A DNA stretch of 64,000 nt from Nodularia sp. LEGE 06071 (GCF_015207755.1 NZ_JADEWH010000016.1:61211-125210); one strand, 5' to 3'; numbered from the stretch's first letter, positions 26,241 through 36,477 are shown. The notes: a model not told the origin generated them from the letters alone. A program made the numbers and translations.

Positions 26241-27414
26241 TATATCCGTTAATCAATTCTTGATAAAACTCAAATTGCTGCTGTGCTAAAGCCTGATTAG
26301 TATATTTATTCATTGCCTTTTCGTAACCTTTTTCAGCCATACTCTCAGCAAAATCTGGTTTTTCCATTAACTGAATTAAGCAATTAGCCAAAGCTGGAAT
26401 ATCACCTTCAGGAAAGACTAAACCAGCATCACCAATTACATGGGGAATTTCTCCAGAATCAGAACCAATCACCGGAACTTTGCAAGCCATAGCCTCTATT
26501 AGGACATGACCAAATTGTTCTTTCCAGCCTACAGCAGTCAAAGTTTTAAATTTATAAGTAGTTTCTGAAGGTAGTACCAAAGTATTCATTAAGTTGATAT
26601 AATTGACAACTTGATCATGGGGGACACTTTCGACCACAATCACCCGTTCTCTAATATTATTTTCTGTAGTAATTTTGATTAATTCTACTTGTAACTCTCC
26701 CCGTCCTAGTAATAATAATTTCCAAGGTTTATTTAAGATAGTTAATAAAGCTTGCAGCAGAGTCAATAAACCTTTTTCTGGGACAAAACGCCCCACAAAT
26801 CCCACCACAAAATCATCAGAATTAATATCCAATTTATCGGCTAATTCTGGTTGCTTTTGCGGCATAAATAAGCGTTCATCAACACCCAATTGTGGCATAA
26901 CTTTAATTTTACCTTGATATCCCCGTTCTCTGAGAACTTCTGCCCCATCTTGATTCCCAGAAATAATACCGTGACTATGGTTAAGATTAAATTTTTCTAA
27001 TAAAGCAATAGGGAATTTTAGTTCGTAGGGCAGATTCCACCAAGTAAAAAAGATATTTTTTGCTTTGAGTCCTAATAGCTGATTCAGAACAATCATCTGA
27101 GTATATGCTAGTCCTCTAGAACCTTGTTCCACTTGGATAATTTGAGGGCGAAATTCTCGTAATAAAGAGATTAAGTCAGTTCCAAAGGTGAGAAGACCTT
27201 GATGATTTTGACTAAAGTTAGAAATTGGGACAATTTTAAAATTGCCTTCGTCGCGGTATTCAGTAGTAATAATTTTATTTTGTACACCCCCAGGTTTCCA
27301 GGTTTTAGGAACGACAACTGTTACTTCAATTCCTGGTTTTAATTGAGCTAAAGCGCGTAACTTTTCACAATTAAGGTCTACAATATAAGAATGACTTGCA
27401 ACTAAGATTTTCAT
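26200..27414 (-). CDS. GT4-family glycosyltransferase
   Basis: A 404-residue GT-B protein: MKILVASHSYIVDLNCEKLR at the start, VGFVGRFVPEKGLLTLLQAL and the donor-binding region QFGHVLIEAMACKVPVIGSD later on. The final 13 residues (GYNPSPNLSPVRREA tail) are encoded by a dispersed repeat, so the natural C-terminus is probably a little shorter and the repeat has supplied the present stop. It is in the exopolysaccharide block, about 60 bases after the GT2 gene on the same strand. Confidence 0.9.
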   Translation of the reverse strand: MKILVASHSYIVDLNCEKLRALAQLKPGIEVTVVVPKTWKPGGVQNKIITTEYRDEGNFKIVPISNFSQNHQGLLTFGTDLISLLREFRPQIIQVEQGSRGLAYTQMIVLNQLLGLKAKNIFFTWWNLPYELKFPIALLEKFNLNHSHGIISGNQDGAEVLRERGYQGKIKVMPQLGVDERLFMPQKQPELADKLDINSDDFVVGFVGRFVPEKGLLTLLQALLTILNKPWKLLLLGRGELQVELIKITTENNIRERVIVVESVPHDQVVNYINLMNTLVLPSETTYKFKTLTAVGWKEQFGHVLIEAMACKVPVIGSDSGEIPHVIGDAGLVFPEGDIPALANCLIQLMEKPDFAESMAEKGYEKAMNKYTNQALAQQQFEFYQELINGYNPSPNLSPVRREA

Positions 27415-27475
27415 AAAATTTGGGTATTTGTTAATAGCCAGATATCAGAAATGACTAATGACCAATGACCAATGA

Positions 27476-28456
27476 CTAAACTTGTTGATCAAGGTGACTA
27501 TAAGTTTGACCATCATTCCAGATTGACTGAATGACAGTACCCAAGGCTTTGAAAAAACCTAAAGTGTAAAAAATCCCGCGAGTCACAATTTTCATGGGGG
27601 AACCACTTTTGTTACAAGGCGGGTGTCCGAGGACGTGACAGTCAAATAAAGCGGCGTAGAGACGTAAAGCTTGCATGGCGTTGAGGTTCTTTAGCCCCAT
27701 TAAGAAATGATTGTGATAGAAGGTGAGTTGATACTTGAGCGATCGCATACTAATATCATGACAACCCCCAGTTTCTTCGCCCAAATGGATCAAACAAGCG
27801 TCTGGATCATACCAAATTTTATATCCCGTCTGTCGGATTCGTAAACAAAAGTCTGATTCTTCGCGCACCGCACTACCGCGAAACCTCTCGTCAAAGTTCA
27901 ATCCGTGTTGAGTAAAAATTTCGCGGCGAAAAGACATATTGCAACCCCTGGCTGTGAGGACTTGCTGGGGTTTGATTGTGTGGACTAAATCAATGTGATA
28001 CCAAGCAATTCCAGGGTCCATTGCTTCGGGAGGTAAATATTCAATCTGCAACTCTCCACCCGAATCACTTAATTTATCTCTGTCAAATACCCGCCCAGCC
28101 ACAGCCCCAATTTCTGGATTCTGCACATAGTTTTTGGCATGGGCGGCTAAGAATTCCGGGGTGATTTTCACATCATCATCAATAAATAAAATTATTTCAC
28201 CTTTTGAGCGCCGCACACCATAATTACGCGCCCCTGGTAAACTCGCCCAATCTAAGCGAAACCATTGAATTTTATCTGCGGCTGAGATTTCTGCTAGGTA
28301 AGATTGAATTTCTGGTTTGTGCGTGGGAGATTGGTCTACTACCAAAACCTCAAAGTTGGGATAGTGCTGATTTAAAACATCTATAATACTATCCCGCAGT
28401 GTTTCTTCTCTTCCATAGGTGGGAATAATGACAGAAATCAAAGGCAAATCATTCAT
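27476..28456 (-). CDS. GT2-family glycosyltransferase
   Basis: A 326-residue GT-A enzyme: ISVIIPTYGREETLRDSI, the first Asp in VLVVDQSPT, the DXD-type motif LFIDDDVKITPEF, then SFRREIF and FRGSAVREESDFCLRI, which carries the catalytic acidic residue. Family-2 enzymes of this type assemble polysaccharide repeat units from nucleotide sugars. It lies between the polymerase-like gene and a GT4 gene in one direction; substrate unknown. Confidence 0.9.
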   Translation of the reverse strand: MNDLPLISVIIPTYGREETLRDSIIDVLNQHYPNFEVLVVDQSPTHKPEIQSYLAEISAADKIQWFRLDWASLPGARNYGVRRSKGEIILFIDDDVKITPEFLAAHAKNYVQNPEIGAVAGRVFDRDKLSDSGGELQIEYLPPEAMDPGIAWYHIDLVHTIKPQQVLTARGCNMSFRREIFTQHGLNFDERFRGSAVREESDFCLRIRQTGYKIWYDPDACLIHLGEETGGCHDISMRSLKYQLTFYHNHFLMGLKNLNAMQALRLYAALFDCHVLGHPPCNKSGSPMKIVTRGIFYTLGFFKALGTVIQSIWNDGQTYSHLDQQV

Positions 28457-28554
28457 CTTTTTTGATATTCAAATAAACTTGCGGTTTGATCATGGAATTG
28501 TCTAATGAAGTTACTATTGACCATTTTATTTCACTAACAATGGCAATAGAAGCG

Positions 28555-30204
28555 TTAAATTTTGATCGGGGAAACTTTCTGCTTTGTGGTTTTTAGCAGA
28601 TGAGCATTTTGTCTTTCTTGTTTATCCAGGATTGGCAATTTGAACAGTAACCCGGCAGAAAACCAGTAGTATACAGCTACCGGATCAACATCTAAAGGAT
28701 AATAGTAAGTGTTATAGCTAATAAATAGGATAAACACCCACAAAGCACCAGCATAAGTCCGGAGATTAGGGTCTCTGATCGAACGATATGTTTTGAAACC
28801 AGTAATTGTCAGGGTTGTGACCAAGGCGAAAAATCCCAGGACTCCCACAATACCTATTTCCCATAACAATTTAGGGTAGTATGTTTCTACAAGCTTGGTT
28901 CTACCCAATGAGCGAGCGGAGTTAGTCGCCCGACCTAAACCACTACCAATGGGGCTAGCTACATTCTGCCAATTTTCTTTAAACTGCTGGACGATAAAGG
29001 TTTCGGGAGGTGCAGCTTCCACTCGATTCACAAAACTATCTATCCTCTGTTGGACAACGCCTGGGTTAATTGCCATAGCTATTCCCAGAATCAGGGAAAG
29101 TGCTAGCCCCATCGGGATAAAGCGTTTCAGGTTACGAATTTCACCTGTAACTATTAGCAAGGCTGTAAAGCAGACAGGTACTAGGGCTAAGGAAATTCTC
29201 TGTCCAGAGATGACTGCATTGATAAAAACCGTTGCCAAAGAACCTAAACCTAGTACCCGCCAAATAATTGCCGGATCAGTGAAACTGGTGGCAAAGGCAA
29301 AAAAGGTGCTAGAAATCAAAAACCATGCCCATTGCCAAGGGGCTACAAAGGTTCCTGGTAATCGAATTACTCCCTGGCTAGGACTATAAAGTAGAGAACC
29401 CCCGAAATAACACCGGGCTTCTACTGTGGCTTTAAATAAATCTGCTCCTGTGGCGTTTCTAGTACCTTCACAGACTCCGCTTACTAGTAACATATATTGA
29501 ATAATTCCCAGAGTACAGCAGATAAGTATGATTCCTACCTGTAGGCGCGATAAAAATAGGAAGTCTTTTTTATTCCGAATTAAATAGTAAGCACAGCCAA
29601 TCAACGGTATATAGCCCAAATATACTTTGAGTCCCAGAATACCCATAGCTAAAGGATTTTCTTTGGCTGATGTTTCTAGAAGTCCCACGGCGGCAGGATT
29701 GAACTGTTGTCCACCATTGATAAATATCAGCGTTAGCAGGCAAAAACCCCCGAAAATAAACAGAGGAATCTTCAAAGCTTTGGGAATTATCAGTGGTAGC
29801 TTTTGCTGGCGGCAAGTCTGCCAAAATGCAATCAAGGCGGGAATGTAGAAAGAATCTTTAGCCAGTTGCAGAATGGGACTGTTGCCGATGTAGTAGGTGA
29901 TCGTACCCCCAAAGGGCATATAAATCAGAAAAGCAAACAAGGCTGGGCGAGGATATTTGTAGGAAAAGGTCATGACCAGGATTGCCAAAACCCCAGGAAT
30001 TACTGCCTTAATTCCACCTACGAAAAAAAATAGAATGCCAAATAAGACACTGGCAAAGACAGTTACGCCCAGCAGGGTGGTAAATTCTTTATGTGCTTGA
30101 GCTGCTTTACTTTTTTGGGCTAACCGTTCTTTGAGGCTAGAAGTTGCAGCTTGCTTGGTCTGCTGTTTTTTTGAGTTTTTCGATTTGCGTTTGGTGTTCA
30201 GCAT
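28555..30204 (-). CDS. O-antigen ligase / polysaccharide polymerase-like membrane protein
   Basis: A 549-residue integral membrane protein with about 11-12 hydrophobic segments after a basic N-terminus (KRKSKNSKKQQTKQAATSS). A large periplasmic loop follows around residues 375-420 and includes GSGLGRATNSARSLG, where O-antigen ligase (WaaL) and Wzy polymerases have their catalytic loop. It probably polymerises or transfers a polysaccharide outside the inner membrane. Its setting among glycosyltransferases and glmM supports this; ligase or polymerase cannot be decided. Confidence 0.85.
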   Translation of the reverse strand: MLNTKRKSKNSKKQQTKQAATSSLKERLAQKSKAAQAHKEFTTLLGVTVFASVLFGILFFFVGGIKAVIPGVLAILVMTFSYKYPRPALFAFLIYMPFGGTITYYIGNSPILQLAKDSFYIPALIAFWQTCRQQKLPLIIPKALKIPLFIFGGFCLLTLIFINGGQQFNPAAVGLLETSAKENPLAMGILGLKVYLGYIPLIGCAYYLIRNKKDFLFLSRLQVGIILICCTLGIIQYMLLVSGVCEGTRNATGADLFKATVEARCYFGGSLLYSPSQGVIRLPGTFVAPWQWAWFLISSTFFAFATSFTDPAIIWRVLGLGSLATVFINAVISGQRISLALVPVCFTALLIVTGEIRNLKRFIPMGLALSLILGIAMAINPGVVQQRIDSFVNRVEAAPPETFIVQQFKENWQNVASPIGSGLGRATNSARSLGRTKLVETYYPKLLWEIGIVGVLGFFALVTTLTITGFKTYRSIRDPNLRTYAGALWVFILFISYNTYYYPLDVDPVAVYYWFSAGLLFKLPILDKQERQNAHLLKTTKQKVSPIKI

Positions 30205-30313
30205 ATAGGACTCCTAGCATAAAATTGGATGGCGATATTTTAGGTAAAATTCCAGATTTGGGATTTTATCTGGGCATTTAACCCAAATCTACCTGTGGCA
30301 AATTTCCCAGACT

Positions 30314-31786
30314 TTATCGGGCTAAGTGTTGCTGGACTTGATAGACTAATTCGTTTGTCCAGTGGTTAGCCAGTTCTGCATTGGCGGCTTCGACCATGAC
30401 TCTGATGACTGGTTCTGTACCAGAAGCTCGGACTAAGATTCGGCCTGCATCACCCATTGCTGTTTCGGCTAAGGCGATCGCTTGTTGTACTGGTATACAA
30501 TTTTGCCAATTCAAACGGCGATCGCGATCTACAACTCGGACATTCCGCAAAAATTGGGGATAAGTTTCAAAGCTTTGATCTACCATTTCGCTGAGGGGAA
30601 CACCAGCCTGTTTGACTAAAGCTGCTATATGTAAAGCTGTTAACAAGCCATCCCCGGTCATGGCGTAATGGCGGCACAGAATATGACCAGACTGTTCACC
30701 GCCTAACATTCCCCCAGTCCGCATCATTTCTGCTTGGACATATTGATCACCGACGGCGGTACGAATTAAGTTCCCACCTTGTTGTTCCCACGCCCTCTCA
30801 AAGCCTAAGTTGGCCATGACTGTAGAAACAATCAGGTTATCTGGCAGTTGTTGCTGTTGTTGTAAGTGTTTTCCCCACAAGTACAGAATGTAATCGCCAT
30901 CGACTTCTCTACCAGTATGATCGACAGCTAAGACGCGATCAGCATCGCCATCAAAGGCAAAACCCAAGTCGGCGTGATGTTCCTGGACTGTGGCTTGGAG
31001 AATTGCTAAGTGAGTGGAACCGCAATTAACGTTAATGCGATCGCCATCAGCTTGATTATGTAAGCAGATTACCTCTGCCCCCATTTGGGTAAAGACTTTG
31101 GCGGCTAACCCAACGGCTGCACCCCAGGCTAAATCTAAAACAATTTTCAGCCCTTGCAGATTTTCCGTTTTCTGCAAAGATGCTTTCAAAGTTTCGCCAT
31201 ACTGATCCACTAATTCCCAGCGGGAATAATGCCGTCCACAATGACTAACTTTACCTGCAACTGTATGTCCACGTAGTCCCGCCTCAATCTCTGCCTGCAA
31301 TGCTGGAGATAACTTCGCACCATTGCCATTAAAAATCTTAATGCCGTTGTCTTCTGGGGGATTATGGCTGGCAGAAATCATCACTCCACCGATCGCTTCA
31401 CTAATACTGGTGAGATAAGCAACCGCAGGAGTGGGACATAACCCCAAATACCAAACCTCCACCCCGGCTGCTGTTAACCCGGCACTTAAAGCCATCGCCA
31501 GCATATCGCTAGAATTTCGGGAATCTTGCCCCAGGATGACTGGCCCTGGGTGACAACTATGATTTTGCAAAACCATACCCGCCCAAAAACCCACTTGTAA
31601 TGCTAAGGGCGCATTCAGTAATTCTCCGACTTCTCCACGAATGCCGTCTGTGCCAAATAAGGCCGTCGTCGGTAGTGATAATAAGTTCAGTGCAAAATTG
31701 CCATCCAAACCTTTTGCTGGTTTGTGAGATTCGGACTTAGAACTACCTCGAATCTCGCCTTGGGTTTTATTTATAGATGTAACCAT
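30314..31786 (-). CDS. glmM: Phosphoglucosamine mutase
   Basis: The 490-residue product has the alpha-D-phosphohexomutase signature: [17 protein letters not shown], phospho-Ser in [17 protein letters not shown] (about residue 139), metal loop [14 protein letters not shown], sugar loop GGEQSGH and phosphate loop [14 protein letters not shown]. The RGEVG and EQSGH forms point to GlmM, which turns glucosamine-6-P into glucosamine-1-P for UDP-GlcNAc synthesis. The first 40 residues are an extension beyond the usual 445-450. It lies upstream of the polysaccharide genes and in the same direction. Confidence 0.93.
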   Translation of the reverse strand: MVTSINKTQGEIRGSSKSESHKPAKGLDGNFALNLLSLPTTALFGTDGIRGEVGELLNAPLALQVGFWAGMVLQNHSCHPGPVILGQDSRNSSDMLAMALSAGLTAAGVEVWYLGLCPTPAVAYLTSISEAIGGVMISASHNPPEDNGIKIFNGNGAKLSPALQAEIEAGLRGHTVAGKVSHCGRHYSRWELVDQYGETLKASLQKTENLQGLKIVLDLAWGAAVGLAAKVFTQMGAEVICLHNQADGDRINVNCGSTHLAILQATVQEHHADLGFAFDGDADRVLAVDHTGREVDGDYILYLWGKHLQQQQQLPDNLIVSTVMANLGFERAWEQQGGNLIRTAVGDQYVQAEMMRTGGMLGGEQSGHILCRHYAMTGDGLLTALHIAALVKQAGVPLSEMVDQSFETYPQFLRNVRVVDRDRRLNWQNCIPVQQAIALAETAMGDAGRILVRASGTEPVIRVMVEAANAELANHWTNELVYQVQQHLAR

Positions 31787-32329
31787 AAGTTTAAACTCCT
31801 CACACCATCACATTGGAAAATATCACTTTACACGTTAATTCAGCAATTTCAACTGAGCTAAACGTTTATCTGTAATATATACTGATTTTTATTTCAAAAA
31901 TCAGCTTAATTCGATTTTTTTAAGTATATTTACTGAGGTTTTCTTTTTGGAAATGTCAGTATTTTATGTAACTCTAATTTTTTCGTATTTAATGGTTTTC
32001 AATGAAATTCTTCCTAGCGATAGTTATTTGCGGCTATTTGCCAAGTTTATCAAAGGCTGAAAAACTGTGAATATGAGAATTTTGCCGCGATATTAAAGGT
32101 AAAACCAAAATTTAGCTCAGAACCACAAAAAATTCATCAAAACTTGCTTATGGACTTTCTCAATTACTGAGCCTCATTGATGTTTGCATTCAAGTACAAA
32201 TTCCGGCTACTTAAAAAATTTTAATATAAATTCTCATCAAATAGTTTTAATCTAACTTTTTGATGGTCTTTTTTAGCCATTCATAAATCGTAACTTCAGC
32301 AGTTAACCTTTTAAGTTGAGAAATTTAGT
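31787..32329. promoter_or_regulatory. 540-base divergent region between glmM and ho1
   Basis: AT-rich, without a credible gene on either strand. It should hold promoters for glmM (minus) and ho1 (plus). I looked for an exact GTA-N8-TAC box and did not find one; no riboswitch or clear operator is recognisable. Confidence 0.45.
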
Positions 32330-33046
32330 ATGAGCAGCAATTTAGCCAGCAAATTACGTCTAGGTACTAAAAAAGCGCACACAATGGCAGAAAATGTGGG
32401 TTTTGTCAAGTGCTTTTTAAAAGGAGTGGTAGAGAAACACTCTTACCGGAAACTAGTTGCTAACTTTTACTTCATCTACTCCGCGATGGAAGAGGAGATG
32501 CAAAAGCACCATCAGCACCCGATTCTCGCGAAAATTAATTTTCCCCAACTCAATCGCAAGCAGACCTTAGAGCAAGACTTGAGTTACTATTTTGGTGCAA
32601 ACTGGCGGGAAGAAGTGAAACTTTCGCCAGCAGGTGAAGCTTATGTGCAACGCATCCGCGAAATATCTCAAACAGCACCAGAATTACTTATCGCCCATTC
32701 CTATACTCGTTACTTGGGTGATCTATCCGGGGGTCAAATTCTGAAAAACATTGCAGTCACAGCGATGAATTTGTCTGAAAATCAAGGTACTGCTTTCTAT
32801 GAATTTGCCGAAATTACCGACGAGAAGGCATTCAAAACCCAATATCGGCAAACTCTGGATGAATTACCCCTGGATGAAGCTACAGGCGATCGCATTGTCG
32901 ATGAAGCTAACGCCGCTTTTGGCATGAACATGAAGATGTTCCAAGAATTGGAAGGTAATCTGATCAAATCCATCGGTGTCATGCTGTTTAACAGTCTCAC
33001 ACGCCGCCGCCATCGTGGCACCACCGAACTCGCTACGGCTGAATAA
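32330..33046 (+). CDS. ho1: Heme oxygenase (biliverdin-producing)
   Basis: The 238-residue product matches cyanobacterial HO1: LRLGTKKAHTMAENVGFVKC with the proximal His near residue 17, then HSYTRYLGDLSGGQILKN, the distal helix with the GDLSGGQ signature. It opens heme to biliverdin IX-alpha using ferredoxin, the first step towards phycocyanobilin for phycobilisomes. Length and sequence are typical. It is monocistronic here; the next gene, a glycosyltransferase, is 345 bases away. Confidence 0.97.
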   Translation: MSSNLASKLRLGTKKAHTMAENVGFVKCFLKGVVEKHSYRKLVANFYFIYSAMEEEMQKHHQHPILAKINFPQLNRKQTLEQDLSYYFGANWREEVKLSPAGEAYVQRIREISQTAPELLIAHSYTRYLGDLSGGQILKNIAVTAMNLSENQGTAFYEFAEITDEKAFKTQYRQTLDELPLDEATGDRIVDEANAAFGMNMKMFQELEGNLIKSIGVMLFNSLTRRRHRGTTELATAE

Positions 33047-33391
33047 CATAGTCAACAATCAGGAGTGATTTTCATCACCCTTAAAATCAAAATACTAAAC
33101 TCAGCTTTATCCAGACAAAGGGTTCAAATCCCATGATTTCTCAAAGCTTTTAATTCTGAATGGGGAAGTTACCAAAGTTTAAAGCCTTGATAGATATGGG
33201 TTCCAGCCGATGGAGTCACCATCAGGTAAATGGATAAAGTTGAGTTTAGTCACGTTTTACTTAACTTGCTGGCAAAATAAAACTTTGAAATCTTCCTGAC
33301 AAGTCAAGTTAATCTGTTTTATGGGTTAACAAGTAATAATATTGTGCTTGTAAAATATTTAGAGTATGGATAAGACTTAAGGAATCAGAAT
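33047..33391. other. Intergenic region after ho1
   Basis: No gene seen. A small inverted repeat (GTGATTTTCATCAC, about 33065-33078) just after ho1 could fold, but has no T-run. The string GGGTTCAAATCCC at 33120-33132 resembles a tRNA T-arm but no tRNA can be built around it. Confidence 0.4.
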
Positions 33392-34252
33392 ATGGAAGTT
33401 TTGTTTTGTTTTGATGGCAAGTATGAACAACACTTTGGTGCAGCTGTAACTTCCCTGATATTGAATAACCTGGATAATTTAACCAAAGTCCATATAATAA
33501 CTAAAAAAATCACTAGCAACTTTCAGCAAAAAATTGATCAACTCAAGACACAAGCTAAAATTGATTTTTTGATTTATGAAGTAGACGATGCAGAAGTTAA
33601 AAACTTAAAAGTCTCTCAACATATATCTTCTGCTGCATATTATAGATTACTAGCTGCGGAGATTTTGCCAAATAATCTTGATAAAATACTTTATCTTGAT
33701 TCCGATTTAATTGTTAATGGTTCAATTCTAGAACTATATAATTATGACATATCGAATTATATAATTGCAGCTCATGGCAAAAAAGTTGTCACCAACAAAA
33801 AAAGGCTAGAACTTAATAGCAATTACTATTTCAACTCCGGTGTCATGTTAATTAACTTAGAAACTTGGCGCAATCTGAATATTGGGAATAAATGTATTGA
33901 ATTGATTCGCGATCGTCCTGAGATGATCAAGCTATGGGATCAAGATGCTTTAAATAAAGTGATTGATGGTCAATTTCTGAATGTAGACCCAAAATGGAAT
34001 TCATTGATTGATTTATATGGGGGTAATTCCCAAGCTAATGATCAATCAATTGTAGTTCACTTTACTGGTTCTTTAAAACCCTGGCATAGCTGGTGTATTA
34101 GTCCTGATAAAGGGATTTACTGGACATACTTAAAAAAATCACCTTGGTCAAATTGTCGTCCAGAAATACCTGATAATTTTCCCCAATTCTTATCTGCAAT
34201 TAAAGCAATTTTCCAACAGATTAAAAATTTAAGTAAATCCACTAAAAAATAA
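33392..34252 (+). CDS. GT8-family glycosyltransferase
   Basis: A 286-residue GT-A protein. It has the family-8 order: MEVLFCFDGKYEQHFGAAVT, SAAYYRLLAAEILPNNLDKI, the DXD motif in LYLDSDLIVNGS, YFNSGVMLINLETWRN, WDQDALNKV and the late metal-binding His in VVHFTGSLKPWH. Relatives include LPS galactosyl/glucosyltransferases and glycogenin-like proteins. The codon use is AT-rich compared with its neighbours, which may mean a later arrival. It stands alone; acceptor unknown. Confidence 0.9.
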   Translation: MEVLFCFDGKYEQHFGAAVTSLILNNLDNLTKVHIITKKITSNFQQKIDQLKTQAKIDFLIYEVDDAEVKNLKVSQHISSAAYYRLLAAEILPNNLDKILYLDSDLIVNGSILELYNYDISNYIIAAHGKKVVTNKKRLELNSNYYFNSGVMLINLETWRNLNIGNKCIELIRDRPEMIKLWDQDALNKVIDGQFLNVDPKWNSLIDLYGGNSQANDQSIVVHFTGSLKPWHSWCISPDKGIYWTYLKKSPWSNCRPEIPDNFPQFLSAIKAIFQQIKNLSKSTKK

Positions 34253-34284
34253 GTAAACTTGCTCTGTGATTATAGTAATTCGCT

Positions 34285-34565
34285 AAAAACACCCCACCCC
34301 TAGCCCCTCCCCGCAAGCGAGGAGGGGAACTGGATTTCCGCTTAAACCTTGTTTTTAGGGGCGGGAAACCCTTTCTGGATAAAGATTTGTGTCTACCGTA
34401 GCGCAAGGGAGGAGGGGAGACAAAGCATAGAGTTATACTTGTAGACTTTGATAAATTTAGGCGTAGGTTGGGTTATTCGCGTTAGCGTTGCGGAGCAAGA
34501 AACGGAACCCAACGCCAAAAATCTTTGGTTTTGTGGGATTTCACTTCGTTTAACCCAACCTAAAT
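34285..34565. repeat. Two dispersed repeat units between the GT8 gene and cobW
   Basis: Unit one at 34287-34332 reads CCACCCCTAGCCCCTCCCCG then CAAGCGAGGAGGGG, the reverse complement of the unit at 48139-48178. Unit two at about 34463-34562 begins AGGTTGGGTTATTCGCGTTA and ends TTTAACCCAACCT, so it has inverted ends; a related unit is at 36553-36667. The open frame 34448-34705 over them shows no protein family and is rejected. Confidence 0.65.
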
Positions 34566-34757
34566 TTCTTTTCTTTCATCAGAGTCATAAAAAAGCGTTA
34601 GACACCAACAAAGGTTTCATGAACCAATTTTTGAGCATTCCTGTGAGATTTCAGCTTAGAATAACTGAGTCAAACTTGAAAATCAGCTTACCACCAGTAT
34701 TCTAATTTGTAATTATTGACACTTAAAATCCAGTGGAAATCAGGCAAAAGCAAAATT

Positions 34758-35798
34758 ATGGCTACAAAAATTCCTGTCACAGTGATTACAGGCTTTTTAG
34801 GCAGTGGTAAAACCAGCTTAATTCGCCACCTACTACAAAACAACCAAGGTCGCCGCATTGCAGTGTTAGTCAACGAGTTTGGCGAACTGGGTATTGATGG
34901 CGAATTGTTGAAATCTTGTCAAATCTGCCCCGAAGATGGGGACGATGAAAGTAATATTTTTGAATTAACCAACGGCTGCTTATGCTGTACCGTGCAGGAA
35001 GAATTCTATCCCACGATGCAAGAATTAATCAAGCGGCGAGATAGTATTGACTGTATTTTAATTGAAACTTCTGGTTTAGCTTTACCAAAACCGTTAATTA
35101 AAGCCTTTCGCTGGCAAGAAATTCGCGCCGCCGCTACAGTCGATGCAGTGATTACCGTAGTAGATTGTGCAGCAGTAGCATCAGGCACATTTGCCAGTAA
35201 TCCAGATGCGATCGCCGCCCAACGGCAAGCAGATGATAGTCTAGAACATGAAACACCCTTGCAAGAACTGTTTGAAGACCAACTGGCTTGTGCAGACTTG
35301 GTGGTGTTGAATAAAACTGATTTAGTAGATATTGCCACCAAACATCGAGTAGAGGAATTGATTAAGCAAGAGTTGCCCAGAGTGGTGAAGATTGTGTCAA
35401 GCGATCGCGGTAAACTGGATGCTTCTATCTTATTAGGATTCCAAGCCGCAGTGGAAGATAATTTAGATAGTCGTCCCAGCCATCACGACAGCGAAGAAGA
35501 CCACGAACACGACGAAGAGATTACCTCAACTCACTTAGTTTTAGACCGCACCTTTGACCCAGAGAAACTGCAAGCACAACTGCAAAAACTGGCTAACCAA
35601 CAAGAAATATATCGTATCAAAGGCTTTGTCGCAGTGGCTAACAAACCCATGCGCTTAGTAATGCAAGGTGTCGGAACTCGATTTGATAAATTTTATGATC
35701 GTCCCTGGAAACCACAAGAAGCTAAACAAACCAGTTTAGTTTTCATTGGTCGTGATTTAAAATCTTCAGAAATAGAATCACAATTGGTAGCTTTATAA
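34758..35798 (+). CDS. cobW: CobW/COG0523 family GTPase, metal chaperone
   Basis: From ATG 34758 (MATKIPVTVITGFLGSGKTS) the product is 346 residues. Motifs: Walker A GFLGSGKT, NEFGELGIDGELL, the metal-binding GCLCC in LTNGCLCCTV, ETSGLALP, and base-specificity NKTDL. A His/Asp-rich loop lies near residues 235-255 (HHDSEEDHEHDEE) and the C-terminal CobW domain is complete (YRIKGFVAV). Proteins of this family hand cobalt or zinc to enzymes. No zinc-repressor box (TGATAATNATTATCA) is visible upstream, so the cobalamin-linked CobW type is favoured but not proved. Confidence 0.88.
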   Translation: MATKIPVTVITGFLGSGKTSLIRHLLQNNQGRRIAVLVNEFGELGIDGELLKSCQICPEDGDDESNIFELTNGCLCCTVQEEFYPTMQELIKRRDSIDCILIETSGLALPKPLIKAFRWQEIRAAATVDAVITVVDCAAVASGTFASNPDAIAAQRQADDSLEHETPLQELFEDQLACADLVVLNKTDLVDIATKHRVEELIKQELPRVVKIVSSDRGKLDASILLGFQAAVEDNLDSRPSHHDSEEDHEHDEEITSTHLVLDRTFDPEKLQAQLQKLANQQEIYRIKGFVAVANKPMRLVMQGVGTRFDKFYDRPWKPQEAKQTSLVFIGRDLKSSEIESQLVAL

Positions 35799-35811
35799 TC
35801 TCCCCAAATTT

Positions 35812-36288
35812 ATGAATATCTCGCAACTATTTGACATTGCCAATATTTTCGTTTTACCCTTTTGGGTGTTGATGATTTTCCTACCCAACTGGAAATTAAC
35901 ACGGGGGGTAATGTCATCATATTTACCTTTTGTGGTGCTGGCTGGCACATATTTGTATTTGTTTGTCAACAGCATTACGCCAGAAAATGCCGCAGCTTTA
36001 TCCAATCCCCAATTAGCCGATATTGCCCGATTCTTTAGCGATGAAACGGCTGCTGCAACAGGTTGGATTCATTTTCTAGTGATGGATTTATTTGTCGGTC
36101 GCTGGATTTATTTAGAGGGTCAGAAAACAGGTATCTGGACAATTCACTCTATTGCCTTATGTTTGTTTGCTGGCCCTTTGGGTTTACTGTCGCATATCTT
36201 GACTGACTGGATTACTAAGGCTTTTTTCCCCAATTCACAGACAGGTGAAGCGGTAGTAGAAGAGGCTGTTTCTTCCAGTAGCAGTTAG
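35812..36288 (+). CDS. ABA4-like membrane protein (DUF4281)
   Basis: A 158-residue protein with four hydrophobic segments (about residues 5-24, 38-54, 82-100 and 112-135) and the conserved WIHFLVMDLFVGRWIYLEG block. It fits the ABA4-like family, whose plant member is needed for neoxanthin synthesis. In cyanobacteria the role is not settled. The start is 13 bases after cobW, so the two genes are likely co-transcribed. The C-terminal tail is Ser-rich and unstructured. Confidence 0.88.
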   Translation: MNISQLFDIANIFVLPFWVLMIFLPNWKLTRGVMSSYLPFVVLAGTYLYLFVNSITPENAAALSNPQLADIARFFSDETAAATGWIHFLVMDLFVGRWIYLEGQKTGIWTIHSIALCLFAGPLGLLSHILTDWITKAFFPNSQTGEAVVEEAVSSSSS

Positions 36289-36350
36289 ATTCAGAAAAAT
36301 TAACCACAGATAAACACAGATATAGCTGGGGAGTGGGGAGTGGGTTAAAA

Positions 36351-36477
36351 CATTAGTCCGTAACCCAGCATAAACTTCAGGATAATGGTGGGTTACGCTG
36401 CGCTTTAGCGAAGCCATGCCCCTTGGGCTATACCCACCCTACAATTTTTGGGTAATTTATTTTTTGGTGTTCCCTTA
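36351..36477. repeat. Dispersed repeat copy A (127 bp)
   Basis: Begins CATTAGTCCGTAACCCA and ends TTTTTTGGTGTTCCCTTA. Copy B is at 55241-55341 with the same ends; copy A has about 26 extra bases in the middle (after GGTGGGTTACGCTGCG). Non-coding, with an internal inverted repeat (GGTGGGTTA / TA-CCCACC). Confidence 0.75.

Noticed and set aside
33060..33135. tRNA-like string GGGTTCAAATCCC
   Set aside because: Only a T-arm can be drawn; no D-arm, anticodon arm or acceptor pairing is present.
34448..34705. Open frame MINLGVGWVIRVSVAEQ between the GT8 gene and cobW
   Set aside because: Covers a dispersed repeat with inverted ends, has no family resemblance and ends just before the real cobW leader.
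34688..34757. Zinc-repressor (Zur) box before cobW
   Set aside because: Only AT-rich sequence such as TTTGTAATTATTGAC is present; it does not match the palindromic consensus well enough.
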